Below the pieces are notes generated by a model that was not told the DNA's origin, ran no database searches, and worked only from the letters and a program-made list of their open reading frames with translations. This document shows positions 14,836 through 26,594 of a DNA stretch of 64,000 nucleotides, in pieces (position 1 is the first letter of the stretch; the number at the start of each line of letters is the position of its first letter). The DNA lies in assembly GCA_029783825.1 (NCBI GenBank), contig JAREIK010008192.1, positions 1-64,000 of the forward strand. The letters are read 5' to 3'. Position numbers and translations under genes: made by a program. The stretch is from Sapria himalayana (lineage: Eukaryota > Streptophyta > Magnoliopsida > Malpighiales > Rafflesiaceae).

Positions 14836-14966
14836 TGCTCATTATGATCAGACTTTTATTAATCATAGATCTCATGCAGCAAATGTAAGTTTAAATAAAA
14901 AGAATTAATTTTTTTTAGTTTGAATATAAATTGAATTACTTTTCGTGCATTTTTATTAGGCGAGAT
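13722..14966 (+). pseudogene. CACTA second gene, Transposase_24 (Ptta/En/Spm) type, broken by a hAT insertion
   Basis: After a 3' splice-like site (TTTTTACAG, 13713-13721) a frame starts at ATG 13724 and reads MARG-stop-G-stop-GHM. The two TGA codons stand where the family has an Arg-Gly-rich start. Later exons read EPSSSIYRVPKIIFWKSF (14115 onward), DHVFDEWHSRWEDL near 14470 and RSMSEHE near 14610. After an intron come KKPSAPHLFRHTHT, an AC dinucleotide run (14803-14833) and FINHRSHAAN, matching the typical HTH...VDHRSQAAN region. A GT donor at about 14887 and an AG at 14958-14960 lead to the next exon, which begins GCGAGATTAGAG and runs directly into the hAT terminus. In En/Spm elements this protein is the accessory DNA-binding partner of the transposase. 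Confidence 0.82.
14803..14833. repeat. (AC)n dinucleotide run within a Transposase_24 exon
   Basis: About 15 AC units follow the codons for LFRHTHT, so the microsatellite probably grew from the conserved His-Thr codons (CAC ACA) of this exon. It keeps an open frame. Confidence 0.85.
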
Positions 14967-16890
14967 TAGAGGTGTCAAACGGGCCGGCCCAACCCGTTTT
15001 TTTAGGGCACGATCGTGCTTCCGTGCCGAGCTGGGCACGGTTCAAAAATAGCCAAGCCTGGCATGGCCCGTAGGCATGGTAGGGCGTGCCGTGCAATGCC
15101 GGGCCCGCTCGGGCCCGGCTTGGACATACAGGCCATGGCAGACCCGAGAGGCAGAATTTTTTTTTTAATTTTAGATATTGTAATTCTGTAAGTGTATAGT
15201 ATTAAATATTAATATTTTTAAAAATGTTAAAATTAAAAATTAATTAAAAAAACAAAGTTTAGAAATTTTTTTTTATCAAAATCAAATTAGTTAAACTTTT
15301 ATTATAATTATAAATTATATATTAAAGTTATTAATTTTTAAAATAAAATTTAAATCATAAAAAAAATAAATCAATACATTATGTTAGTAAAAATAAAAAT
15401 TAAAAAAAACATAAACAACACAAATGAAAAATTACCAATCATCCATTTGAAACCGAAGGTCCGAACAAAACAAATATCAGTTTCAACACAACGTACAAAC
15501 AAAGCATACAAATACAATCAATAAAAAAACATCGAAAACAAAAAATAGTAGATCATCATCAATTGTCAATCAGCATATCATGCGAATCATCAGCCACAAC
15601 ATCAAGATCAGTATCATATGGATCATCATCATCGACAATCAACTCATCCGCCATCGTAGTGGATGTGGACGCGACTGCAGTGCATGTCCCACTCCCTACT
15701 CCAGCAAGATCATAGATGCTAAACCTCGATTCCTCCCAATCCGTCAAACAGGCCAAGGCCTCAACCATATCTGGACATAATCTCGATCTCCTATCCGTAA
15801 TCACATTCACTGTAATAGAAAAAGCAGACTCCGATGCTACGCTCGACACCGGAGGAGTCAGTAGATCCCGTGCCATCCTAGATGGCACGGGAAAGGTGGA
15901 CTAATATGATTTCCACTACTATAATAAATCAAGATTCTTTGTATCAGAATGTGATAGGATTGAGCAGTAATCGGTATCTAAGTACCAAGACTGCTCGCTC
16001 TTATGTGATGGTCCACCCATACGTTTCCCCCTCGCAAGCTGAATGGAAAAATCATCATCTCCGAACAAGGTATCAATGTCCGTAATCACAGTCTCACTAC
16101 TACCACCACCATACCTAGTATCGTAGTATGTAAATAGGCCAGTCAACTTCTCGTGAATGAACACTTCAGGTGGCTCTTCCAGGTTCATGCACGAGGAAAT
16201 GAAAGTCAGGATGTTTTCTACCCCTTCCACCTTAACCCTAGGGTCCATGCATGCAGCGAGGCAATAAAGAGATGGAACGGTGGACAAGTACTTCAAGTAC
16301 TTGGTCTCCATCTCTGCAACCATATGACTAAGCGTCGGGTCAGCTCGATACTTCCTAATCATGCTACTAATATTGCATATGCACCGGAGTGCAATGCAAG
16401 TGGTGGGTGTATAAACCGACGAACACATGTTCGTTGTGTCATAAAATATTTTTAGGAATTTCATAAATGAAATTCTTGAAGCCCAGTCAGTGTCGTCAAT
16501 AATAAGTTCGTCACTCTTACTATTGACGTAATCAGATATCACGTGTTCGTATCCAAGACAAGATTCTAACATCAGGTACGTTTAATTCAAACGATGTCTC
16601 ACATCCGATTGGAATTTCTTCTTCTTAAGATTCGCAGACAAACAGAGACTACCAAACTTTTGTTGTCTGTGAGGAGTGCGAATATATTTTAGTGCATTGC
16701 GTATATTATCCAACGTGGGGGAACACACCTTCATACCCGCTTGAACAATTAGGTTAATCACGTGACACATGCATCTGAGATGAAAGATCTCTCCTAATGG
16801 TGCGTCTCTAATATTCCTAACAAACATATTGATCGCTACTCCATTATTAGAAGCGTTATCGAATGTGACACTAAAAATTTTATTTTGAAA
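14967..16890 (-). mobile_element. hAT transposon, truncated at one end
   Basis: The left boundary TAGAGGTGTCAAACGGGCC matches the hAT terminal consensus seen in many plants. A GC-rich subterminal block with GGGC, GCACG and GGCCCG palindromes follows (14985-15140), then AT-rich DNA to 15550. A hAT transposase lies inside on the minus strand. The right end is missing: the coding sequence runs directly into CTAT array at about 16890. The 8 bases before the terminus are GGCGAGAT, but with the other end lost the duplication cannot be checked. Confidence 0.85.
15559..16872 (-). pseudogene. hAT family transposase, C-terminal two thirds, with in-frame stops
   Basis: All pieces lie in one minus-strand frame. 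Reading from 16872 down: FSVTFDNASNNGVAIN, FHLRCMCHVINLIVQAGMK, DVRHRLN-stop-TYLMLESC, then the RNase H-like core with FMKFLKIFYDTTNMCSS, YCLAACMDPRVK and FTYYDTRYGG. The dimerisation region is PVPSRMARDLLTPPVSSVASESAFS and CPDMVEALACL. TAA at 16582-16584 stands where RWNSTYLML is usual. TAG codons at 15919-15921, 15916-15918 and 15901-15903 stand where Gln or Trp is usual. No indel is needed. The BED zinc finger and N-terminal third are absent because the element is cut by the array near 16890. Confidence 0.93.
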
Positions 16891-16894
16891 TTTA

Positions 16895-19033
16895 TATGTT
16901 TATATAAAATCTATCTATCGTTCAATGTGTCTATCTTTCTATTATAAGTCAATGTGTCTATCTTTCTATCTATCGTTCAATCATTTATATGTTTATATAT
17001 CTATTTGTCTAACTATTTATATGTCTATCTTTTATCTATATATCAATAAATTTACTTATATTTCTATATATATATTTGCATATATGTATAACTTTTTATT
17101 TTACTATTTTTTATTTGTCTATGCTTCTATTTGTCTATTAATAAATCTATGAATCTATGAATTTATCTATATGTTTATCTTTATATCTGACTATTTCGCT
17201 AATTATCTAAAAATCTATATGTTTATCTATCTTTCTGCCTATTTATCTATCTGTCTAACTATATAACTATTTTTTTAACCTATCAATCTATTAGTTTATC
17301 TATCTATATATCTATCTATATATCTCTCTATATATCTATCAACCTATTTATTTTCCTATATGTATATCTATTTATTTATTTATATGTCTATACATCAATT
17401 TTTCGATCTATCAATATATGTATCTATTTATATGTCTGTCTATCTATCTATCTATCTTTCAATCTGTATATCTATCTTTCTTTCTTTCTATCTATCTATA
17501 TGTTTATATGTCTATTTGTTTATTTATATATCTACCAATCTATATATATATATATATATGGCTATTTGTATGTGTATTTAATAGACTTTCCGTCTATCTA
17601 CTTATTTATCTATGTGTCTATCTATCAAACTATCTAACTGCCTATTAGTCTATTAGTCTAATGGTCTATCTATCTTTTTATCTATATATTTTTATCTTTA
17701 TATGTATGTGTGTCTATATATGTGTCTATTTGTTTATTTATCTATCTTTCTATCTTATATTTATTTATTTATCTATTTATTTATTTATATAAGTATCTAT
17801 CTATCTATTTGTGTCTTTGTCTATCTATCTATGTTTCTATGTGTCTATCTAGCTATTTATTTTCCTATCTATGTATGTATCTATCTATCTGTCTATCTGT
17901 GTGCCTGTCTGTCTCTCTATCTTTTTATATATCTATCTATCTAACTATCTATATATGTATTTGTCTATCTATTTATATGTCAATTTGTCTATCTAACTAT
18001 ATATCCATCTATTAATCTATTTTACTATCTATCTTCATATCTATCTTTCTATTTATATGTCTATCTACATATCTAACTATATATATATATATATATATGT
18101 TTGTTATATGTCTACCTAAATGACCTATCTATTTGTATATATGACTATGTATCAATCTATTGATTTATGAATCTATCTCTCTATGTATCTATCTATATAA
18201 CATTCTAACTATCTTTCTATTTATCAATCTATTAATCTATCAGCCAATCAATCAATCTATCTATCTATATATTTATATTTTTATCTATTTTTTTATCTAT
18301 CTCTTTATCTTACTATCTATATGTATATCTATCTTTATGTTTATTAGTTTAGCAATTTATAAGTCTATTTGCCTATTAATTTATCAATCTATCTTTCTAT
18401 TTATCTATTTGTCTATCTATCTATTTATCTACCTATCTATCTAACTCTTTATCTGTCTATTTCTATGTCTATCTGTCTATATATCTATATTTCTAAATGT
18501 CAATTTGTCTATCTATCTATATGTCTATTTGTCTATCTAAATAGTTTATCTGTATTTCTATCTATCTATAGATAAATAGATAAATAGACAGATAGATAAA
18601 TAGACAGATTATATATATTTCTATCTATTTTTATCTAATCTGTCTAAATTTTAATCTAATAGACAGATTAGATATATTTCTATCTAATCTGTCTATTAAT
18701 CTATTTATCTATCTATCTATATATTTCTATCTATTGATCTATAGTTAGCGATTTATCTATCTTTATGTCTATCTATCTATCTATTTATCTATATATTTTT
18801 CTATCTAAGTTTTCAATATCTATCTCTATTTCTATATATTTGTCTAGTTGTCTAATTAACTTTTTGTCTATATATCTATCTGTATCTGACAGTCTATCTA
18901 TCTATTTATATATATCACTCTATTTATCTATCTATCTATATGTCTATCTATTTATCTATCTATTTGTCTATATATTTATCTCTCTATTTTAATTTTTTTA
19001 TATTTGTATATACTTTTTGTATTTCTATCTATC

Positions 19034-19064
<31 letters not shown>

Positions 19065-19182
19065 TTATCTATTTATCTATCTATCTTTCTTATATCTATC
19101 TTTCAATATTTATATCTATCGATCTATCTATTTGTCTAGTTGTTTATCTATCTATCCATTTATCTATATTTCTATATGTTTA
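16895..19182. repeat. CTAT tetranucleotide array
   Basis: Imperfect CTAT units as in the left array, with AT runs near 17545 and 18080. It begins abruptly inside the hAT transposase coding sequence. Near 18567-18680 the repeat flips to GATA and back several times, giving hairpin-forming inverted repeats. Plus-strand open frames of Tyr-Leu-Ser-Ile type are repeat translations. Confidence 0.96.
18560..18690. repeat. Inverted-repeat (strand-switch) segment within the array
   Basis: CTATCTATCTATAG is followed directly by GATAAATAGATAAATAGACAG. Then CTATC and GATTAGA blocks alternate (AATCTGTCTA against TAGACAGATT). The complementary blocks could fold into a cruciform or hairpin. Confidence 0.75.
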
Positions 19183-19677
19183 TGTTGGGCAATCGTGCTT
19201 CCACGGGTAGTAAGATTAAGAAACATAAAACAAAGAAACACAGAAACAAGCAATATATATATATCCCAACCCACAAGCATCCACGATAGAATCAAAACTA
19301 GAAATCAACACAGCAAATAACATGGTTCGCTAGTCGCTCAGTACGACTAGCTACCTCCACCAGAAAACACTTATGCGTTACAGATTAAAACCAAGAATAG
19401 AATGTCTTATAGTATGAAGCACGGAACAGTCGCGAAATTGCGCAGAGAGAGGAGAAGGGATGATGAACAGTTCAATCGGGTCAAAAAACAGCCACCCGAA
19501 AAATAAATACAAATCATTTTTAAATGAAAAATAAACATCCGGTTCATTTGTCCGGTCAGCAGGACCTCCGTTATTGTGCTACTGCTGCATCCCCGGGCTT
19601 TTAATATTTCATTTCCTGCACTTACATGAAAAGATTAAAATAGATTATTAAGTAAAAAACAAATTACATATACAACA
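19183..19677. mobile_element. Solo LTR, probably Ty1/copia, with 5-bp target-site duplication
   Basis: A 495-bp block of ordinary composition interrupts the array. It begins TGTTGGG and ends ACAACA, so the ends are TGTTG...CAACA inverted repeats with the TG...CA of LTRs. The five bases on each side are identical: GTTTA at 19178-19182 and 19678-19682. Inside is ACATGGTTCGCTAGTCGCT followed by ACTAGCTACCTCCACC, similar to the TGGTTCG...CTACSTCCAC segment common in plant copia LTRs. There is no internal coding region or second LTR, so it is a solo LTR left by recombination. Strand is not assigned with confidence. Confidence 0.85.
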
Positions 19678-20803
19678 GTTTATCTATCTATCTAACTTTT
19701 TGTTTATATACCTATATGTCGATCAGTTTATCTTTCAATCTATCTACTATTTAACTGTCTAATTGTGTTTTTGTTTATCTATCTATAAGTCAATCTATAT
19801 ATCTGTGTATGTATATAACTATCTATCTATTCATCAAATCTAACTATCTGCTTATCTATATATTTTAATTTTTTATATTTATCAATCTATCTATATATTT
19901 TTTTATCTTTCTATCTAACTAAATATATATCTGATTATCTATCTATTTATATCAATTTATCTATCTATCATTCTGTTTGTATATCTATTTATCTATGTAT
20001 CTATCAATCTTTCTATATGTATGTCTATTTGTTTATCTATCTATCTGTGTGTCTGTCTATCTGTCTATATGTCTCTCAATCTATTAGCTTATCTACACAT
20101 CTGTAGATCTTTCTATTTCTCTATCTAACTATAAGTATATCTATTTGTCTAATTGTCTAACTATTTATCTATTCATAGGTCTATCTATTGATCTATCTAT
20201 CTATCTATCTCTCTAACTATCTAAATGTCTTTCTATATATGAATTTATCTATTTATTTATCTGTCTATCTAACTAACTATGTATCTATCTATATGCCTAA
20301 TTATCTATCTGTCTATTTGTCTAACTAGATATCTGTCTATCTATCTAATGATCTATCAAACGATCTATTTTTCTATCTATATTCCTATGTTATTATCTAT
20401 ATATATGCATATATATGTTTCTAGTTATCTATCTATCTGACTATCTATCTATCTATCTATATGTCAAGATGCCAATATGTCTATCTGTTTATCTATCTAT
20501 CTTTTTATCTTAATATATATGGATCTATCTATCATTATATCTGTCTATTAGTCTATCTATCTAATTATCTATTAAATTTTCTATCTATATATCTGTCTAT
20601 CTATCTATTTATCTGTCTATTTATATTACTATTTATCTAACTATCTATTTATATATATTTGTATCTATCTTTTTATATATCTATTTATTTATCTATTTGT
20701 TAATATATTTATCTATCTATTTTACTATTTGTATATTTGTATATATGCTTTTTGTAATTCTATCTTTCTATCAATCTTTCTATCTCTCTATCTATCTTTC
20801 TTT

Positions 20804-20835
<32 letters not shown>

Positions 20836-20972
20836 CTATTTATCTATATTTCTATATGTTTATCAATCTATCTAACTTTTTGTTTATATACCTATATGGT
20901 GATCTATTTATCTTTCAGGCTATCTTCCTATTAACTCTAATTTTGTTTTTGTCTATCTATCTATCTATAAGT
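19678..20972. repeat. CTAT tetranucleotide array, continuation
   Basis: The same imperfect array resumes directly after the LTR target-site duplication, so it existed before the LTR inserted. A block near 20870-20955 (AACTTTTTGTTTATATACCTATATG) repeats one near 19690-19720, again indicating block duplication. Confidence 0.95.
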
Positions 20973-21180
20973 TGATTGAAAAATTAATAGATTGATAGAT
21001 AAGTTGATAGATATATTAAAAGATAAGTAGAAAGATAGATAGACAAATAGATAGATAGGTTTATAAATAGATTAATAGATAGATAGATAGATAGACAAAT
21101 TGATAGACAAATTTATAGTGATATTGATAGATATATAAATAGATAAATAAATTGACAAATAGTTAGATATAAATATTAGC
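20973..21180. repeat. GATA-orientation array (inverted continuation)
   Basis: At about 20972 the repeat switches from CTAT to GATA through a short spacer (AAGTTGATTGAAAAATTAATAG). The two arrays therefore face each other as a large imperfect inverted repeat. Confidence 0.85.
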
Positions 21181-21354
21181 ATATTATTAGACAAAACTAC
21201 TTTATTTTCATAATAATTTATTCAAATAAGTTTTATTAAATATAAACAAAAGGAAAATAAATATGTTATATATAGTTATTTAAATAAAGTATTTTAAAAG
21301 TAAAATTTATTTTAATGAAATTTAGTTTCCTAATAATATTTATTTAAATATTAT
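21181..21354. other. AT-rich spacer, nothing recognised
   Basis: AT-rich DNA with short repeats of TTTAAATAAA type. I see no reading frame or transposon end. Confidence 0.5.
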
Positions 21355-22234
21355 TAGGGATTAATCTGAAGATGATATCTTTTTAATTCAAATAAGTTAG
21401 AGGTAAGTGATAGGTTGGTTTGTCGAATATGAGTCATTATAATCTGTTAAAATACTTTGACATCAATTGTTGTTCTACTTTTTTTAAAGGATATGAAGAA
21501 TCTAGATGCATTGAGTTTGTAAAAATTATATAAAATTTTTTTCGTGATATCTAAAATGTCTCGTGATTTGCTGATCTTTACTGTGTTTAGTGTATATTAA
21601 AATCTAATGTATTTATGATTGTGAATATTATCTTAGATAGGAAAATGAAATTACAATCAATATTATTGAAAATTTGTTATGATAGATAGATTAAGATAAT
21701 ACATAGATGAGCATTCAAAATCAAATTCATACATGACAACAAAATACATATAATGTTGTATATGACACAATTTAAAGTTGTACAGATCATTACAGTTAGA
21801 TGGAAAAAGATGTTATAATTTTAATCATTTTATAACTTAATGATTTGTAATATTTTTTATGTTTTAGTTTTATTTTGAAAGATAATGTTACCATATTTTA
21901 TTTTAATAAGTATTAATTATAATTTTAAATTAAATAATTTTTTTAATATTTTTTTTAATTCATAATTTTAAATTTTTTATATACTAGGTTTGTATATATT
22001 TTTTATTTAAATTATGTATACATGTATATACCCAATAATTTCTATCTATATACAATGTGTATATGTATGTATTCAATATGAGTGTATATACAGATTTTAT
22101 GTACATTCTATATACATTATGTATATATTTTGTATATTGTAATACACAATAATTATATTATGTGTATGTATAGATACACATAACAATTAACACATCTATG
22201 TTATGTATAATATATTGATATAATGATGCCATCA

Positions 22235-22420
22235 TGCTCAGCACTTGCCGCATGCACCCACTCTCCAGGGGACATGGCCCATAGAATTTTATGGCCCAGA
22301 GCCTGGGCCCTTTTGAAGTGGACCAGGTGCCATGGACAGGCCCTGATGAGGGCATGCCTTGCTTTCCTGGTTCAGACACTAGCTATGCTAGGCACGACAC
22401 GTGCTAGGTCAGGCAATAGC
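22235..22420. other. GC-rich island in AT-rich repeat
   Basis: Rich in GGCCC and GGGCC, with a short palindrome (GGCCCAGAGCCTGGGCC) and CATGG motifs. It is conserved at 53030-53215. The composition resembles a transposon subterminal block, but I cannot assign it. Open frames here differ between the two copies, so coding is not supported. Confidence 0.55.
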
Positions 22421-22793
22421 CATTCTCATCACAATTGTTGGCAAATATTTTAATGAGAACTATCTGGACTATCTTAATTTCACTTTTCTATGAAGTTTGA
22501 GATGATTAATATATATAATATTCATTATATTTATTGCACAATTTTAATTTATGTATTTTTTTTAACTTGTATATATTCTATGTAGTGTAGTGCTTATATT
22601 GATGGCATGATCCAAACACTTTTACTTTTGTTCTTTAAAAAAAACATCAGGTGTCGTGGGGTAGTTTCCAACATGTTAGCTGAAATGATGGTGGTGGCGG
22701 CGGCATTATCACTTTTATTTCCCCCACTTTCATATCATGTTCAATAAAATAAATACATGCATTTAGGTGCCTCATTCCTAATGCAACCTAACC

Positions 22794-22800
22794 TATAAAA
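22794..22800 (+). promoter_or_regulatory. Candidate TATA box in copy A
   Basis: CCTATAAAAG is followed within ~35 bp by GTACAAAGCCACACAGAAG. The same arrangement is kept in copy B (53592-53598) although surrounding bases have drifted. Promoter function is inference. Confidence 0.45.
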
Positions 22801-23924
22801 GAGACCAAGTACAAAGCCACACAGAAGAAGAAATACATGATGAAAATTTATCTTCGAGAGCATTTTAGATTTATAAGATAGAAAGTATGTTGTGATTGAA
22901 TTAGCATCAAGGTCATTGGAGATTGTATTATTTTGTTCTGGCATGTGTTGTTTTTTTGTTTTGTCTTAGAAGATAATAATTCTATTTTTCTCGCCATGTA
23001 CTGTTCTGATTTTCACTGGGTGACTTTTTTTATTTTCAATTTGTCAATTAGTTTTAGTAAAGTCTGAAGCCTGTGCAATTTGTTAATGATACTAGGTTTC
23101 TACTTACCATGCAGAGTTGGATATTCTGGGAGTGCAATACTGGGCATCATGTGCTATCTCTTGTGGTGTGCTTATCTTTATTTTCAGTCATGTGGTGCAT
23201 TACATGCACTGTATATGTACAAATACCGAGTTTATAACTATGAATATACTTGGTATATACATAGTATATACTGAGTATATACATAGGTATATAATGAGTA
23301 TGTACATAAGTGGGTGCATATATTTATTTGTAGATATGTATATATTGTCATACATACACGCCCATTCACAAACACACACACACACATGCATGCATTTGAA
23401 TATATAATTGCTCGAGCTTTTCGATCATCATCATGCATTACTTACCGATGCAGGTCATAAAAGTCATGAATATTAGACCTTTCCAAAACTATGGCATGAA
23501 GATATTTCTTATCTAGGCCATCCAGGCAGCCATAGGTTGGTCTTAAATATTTTAGTAATTGTGCGTATATGTAATGATCACATGGTACAAAGCGTATGTA
23601 TGAGGAAATAAGTTTTCTTGATGTAGGCACTGCAATGATTGGTTATAATTGTACTATGTCATAGGATGATGATAATGATGCTCATGTAGTCTCTTGTAAT
23701 TTTATTACATATCACAAAACTATATTCAGTTGGAATAAAAAAAGTATCATTACCTGATTTTTATAGGCCACGAGTGCCAAGAGGAATATCAGATCTTGTT
23801 TAGGGAGAAGTAGCTCGCTGCCACGTCAAAAGCTCAATCTCAAAAAGAGCAGTTGGTATGGAAATTCATCAGTCGAGCATCATCGCCTTTCCCACATTTA
23901 TTATCGGTGGTAGCTAGTGGAAGC

Positions 23925-24212
23925 TATAGGCAGCAGCTAGTGGCAGGTGCTGCCGCGTTAGCGGCAGCATCCACTACGACAATAGTAGCAAAAGCGGCAG
24001 CAGCGGTAGCAGTGGTAGCAACGGCAGCAACATCAACACCAATAGCAGGAGCAACAATAGTGGTGCTGGTAGGAGCAGCAGTAGTGGCAGCTACAGTAGG
24101 GGCGATGGAACCAACAATGGTAGCAATGGCAGTAGCAGTTGAGGCAACAATAGTTGCAGCAACAGGAGCAGTAGTCGCAGCTGCGGTGGCGACAGCAACA
24201 GCAGCAGCAAAT
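23925..24212. repeat. Degenerate GNN trinucleotide tract (GCA/GTA/GTG/GGA), copy A
   Basis: Three-base periodicity with G at every first position (GCAGCAGTAGTGGCAGC style). Both strands are therefore stop-free and give Ala/Val/Thr/Gly-rich frames. It ends GCAGCAAATGTTGTATATACATAC, the junction also found at the end of the other four tracts. Confidence 0.85.
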
Positions 24213-24400
24213 GTTGTATATACATACATATATACACACATATTACTATAGTATTTGTACATAAAATGCTACAACATTATATGTACGTATATACTGAGTA
24301 TATATGTACTCAGTATATATGTACATATAATACTACAGTAATATATGATAATATACACTACAATATATATGAACATATATACTATAGTATTATATATTTA
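24213..24400. repeat. Palindromic GTATATAC/TACAGTA tract, copy A
   Basis: Self-complementary units such as TATACTGAGTATATATGTAC and ATACTACAGTA, able to form hairpins. It directly follows the GNN tract. Confidence 0.75.
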
Positions 24401-24690
24401 TCAAAACATTACTTTTTTTATTTGTTTTTTTTTGATTTTATTCACTTATTTAAATTTCGTACTCATATGGTACCTCATTGTTCTCCATATGAAGTTTCTA
24501 TAAGTTAGAGATTTTTTTTACTAGACATGATGCACAGTGACTCGGACAGCATTGTAGTAGCTGAAAGATGGTGATCGGAGGAGCTGAGGATGAGAAAATA
24601 GCATCAATGCACAGATAGATTATATTTTATGTACTATCGGTAGATACATTGATGAATAAGATGTAATAAAATTTTGTTATGTAATTGTTT
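24400..24690. repeat. Conserved 3' module, copy 1 of 6
   Basis: Shared blocks in order: TATTTATCAAAACAT, GGTACCTCATTGTTCTCCATATGAAG, TGACTCGGACAGC, GAAAGATGGTGATCGGAGGAG, CAATGCACAGATAGATTATA and AGATACATTGATGAATAAGATG. Other copies are at 31930-32250, 33055-33390, 34365-34700, 55170-55460 and 56985-57330. No open frame is conserved. Confidence 0.8.
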
Positions 24691-25230
24691 TAAATATGTA
24701 AGACAAGGATTGCTTAGATTATAGTTATTCAAAATTATTATTCTAATAATATATTCATTATTTTGTGTTGCACATTAGCATGGTGGAGTGCTCATCTTTT
24801 CTATGTTCAAGATTCTTATTTATTTGTTCATGGTTACTGCTACTAATGATCAGTCTCCATTTCATCTGCTAGTTCTTTTGTTAGCTTGTCAACTCAGTCA
24901 TGGCGGTGCAGAGGAACCACCATATAACCCTTATGACTGACAAAGAGTTCTGGTTACGAGAAGACAATATGTGAACTTTGATGCCCCAAGCCTAGCTCGT
25001 GGCTCGTCTTCCAGGTTTTTCTCTATGATTTTTTATAGATATTTTCCAAAATTAAAATAATCTTTGTATTTCTTATTTATGTTGATAGCGAAGTTATGTT
25101 GCAGTTTTGTGAAGTATAAATGGGATAATACTAATTTGTTGTAGTTTTATGTCACTTGAGGCTATGTGATTATATATATGTACATATAATACTACAGTAT
25201 ATACTTATATATATATACTATAGTATATAG

Positions 25231-26557
25231 GAAACTTTTAAAAAATATAATTAATACAAAATTTGAAAATTTTGAAATATAAAAAAAATATAAATTTTTT
25301 CATTAAAGTTAAAAAAATAAATTAATATTTAAAAATAAATACATATATGTTTGCCCCTACAAAAATTTTTAAGAATTAAATAATTGAGTAATATTTTTTC
25401 TATTAACTTTTAACATTTGGTCTTTATTAAAATAATTAATATAACTTTTTTAAATTATCTCATCACTTTAAGTAATTTTTTGAATTTTAAAAAGTATAAA
25501 TGATATCAAATAATATGAAATTTTATGCCTTCAACATTTTTATATATTATCTTCATAAAAATTAATATGATGAATTCTTAAAATTTTATAACCATAAAAT
25601 AAAAATTTTTATATATTTTTTAACATTAAGAGTATTTTATAACTCTTAGGAGAGTGGATAGAAGACAAATCATCTTTTCATGTATGCCTTATTATATCAA
25701 GTTTGTTAATTTTATAGCTATTTGATATTTTTTTTATAAGGCTAAACATATATATTTTTTAAATTGTTTATATATTCATTGTTTAATTAATATTATAATA
25801 AAAAATTGTAAGGTGTATATTTTTTATTTGTACCTTACTACACCCACATTAATTTAGTTGAAATAATTCTGATAATAAAGAAAATAATTGAGTATTTTTG
25901 TATTTTATATATATATATATATATTATATTATTTAGTTAATGTTTTTATAATTAAAAATATAAATATTTTAGAAATATATATAATTTGTTATTTAGTGTT
26001 TATTTTGTCGTGACTAAGTCCTCCATCTTTCTCCTAACATTTTCGAAGAATAAACGACACAATTACTCAATAGTCCTCCAATCTTCTCTCAACACCGACG
26101 CAGCATAAACATATTCGAATTAAGCGATAATTGTTATTGATTTGAGATACATTTTCTACCCTAATTCTTCATCGATTATCTTAAAGCGTACTAAATCTGT
26201 TAATTTTTTTTCTGAAATTCTTCTTCTTTAATCATATACATTAATTTAATAATACTTATTGTGATACATACCTAATGCATTTTTGTTGTGTTGGGCAGTA
26301 GGTATGCTAATATAAACTTAATTTAATTATACTTTTTTTAGTACATATACTGTTAATTTAATTATACTTTTTTTTAAATACATGTTCTGTTAATTTAATT
26401 ATAATTGGATTGCTTATATAAACTTAATCGTATATAACACAAATTGGGTGTTTTGTGTTGGCCAGTGTGTATATAACACATAAATATATAAGTGTATTTT
26501 ATTATATTTATAACTATAAAAATAGTTTACATAAACATAACTATATATAAATATAAT

Positions 26558-26594
<37 letters not shown>

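Larger units (their letters stand above)
21355..25230 (+). repeat. Composite repeat, copy A (diverged duplicate of 52190-56000)
   Basis: Many blocks are shared in the same order with the later copy: GAAGATGATATCTTTTTAATTC, GGTTGGTTTGTCGAATATGAG, a GC-rich island (22235-22420), a TATA-box region (22794), TGATACTAGGTTTCTACTTAC, a GNN tract, a palindromic TATA/GTAC tract, the conserved 3' module and AACTTTGATGCYCCAAGCCTA (near 24975). Stretches such as AGGTTTCTACTTACCATGCAG and TGCTTACCGATGCAG look like splice junctions. I infer a decayed internal region of a large transposon, because copy B leads into CACTA-like 3' repeats. No conserved open frame is shared between the copies. Confidence 0.8.

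Noticed and set aside
15580..16455. Plus-strand open frames opposite the hAT transposase
   Set aside because: Antisense shadows; the minus strand has clear hAT similarity throughout.
22158..23407. Several 60-96-aa open frames in copy A, including a Cys-rich one at 23080
   Set aside because: Copy B has stops at the corresponding places, so the frames are not conserved. They look like non-coding or decayed transposon sequence.
23853..24262. 132-aa plus and 112-aa minus open frames
   Set aside because: Translations of the copy A GNN tract and its palindromic tail; no conserved start or frame in copy B.
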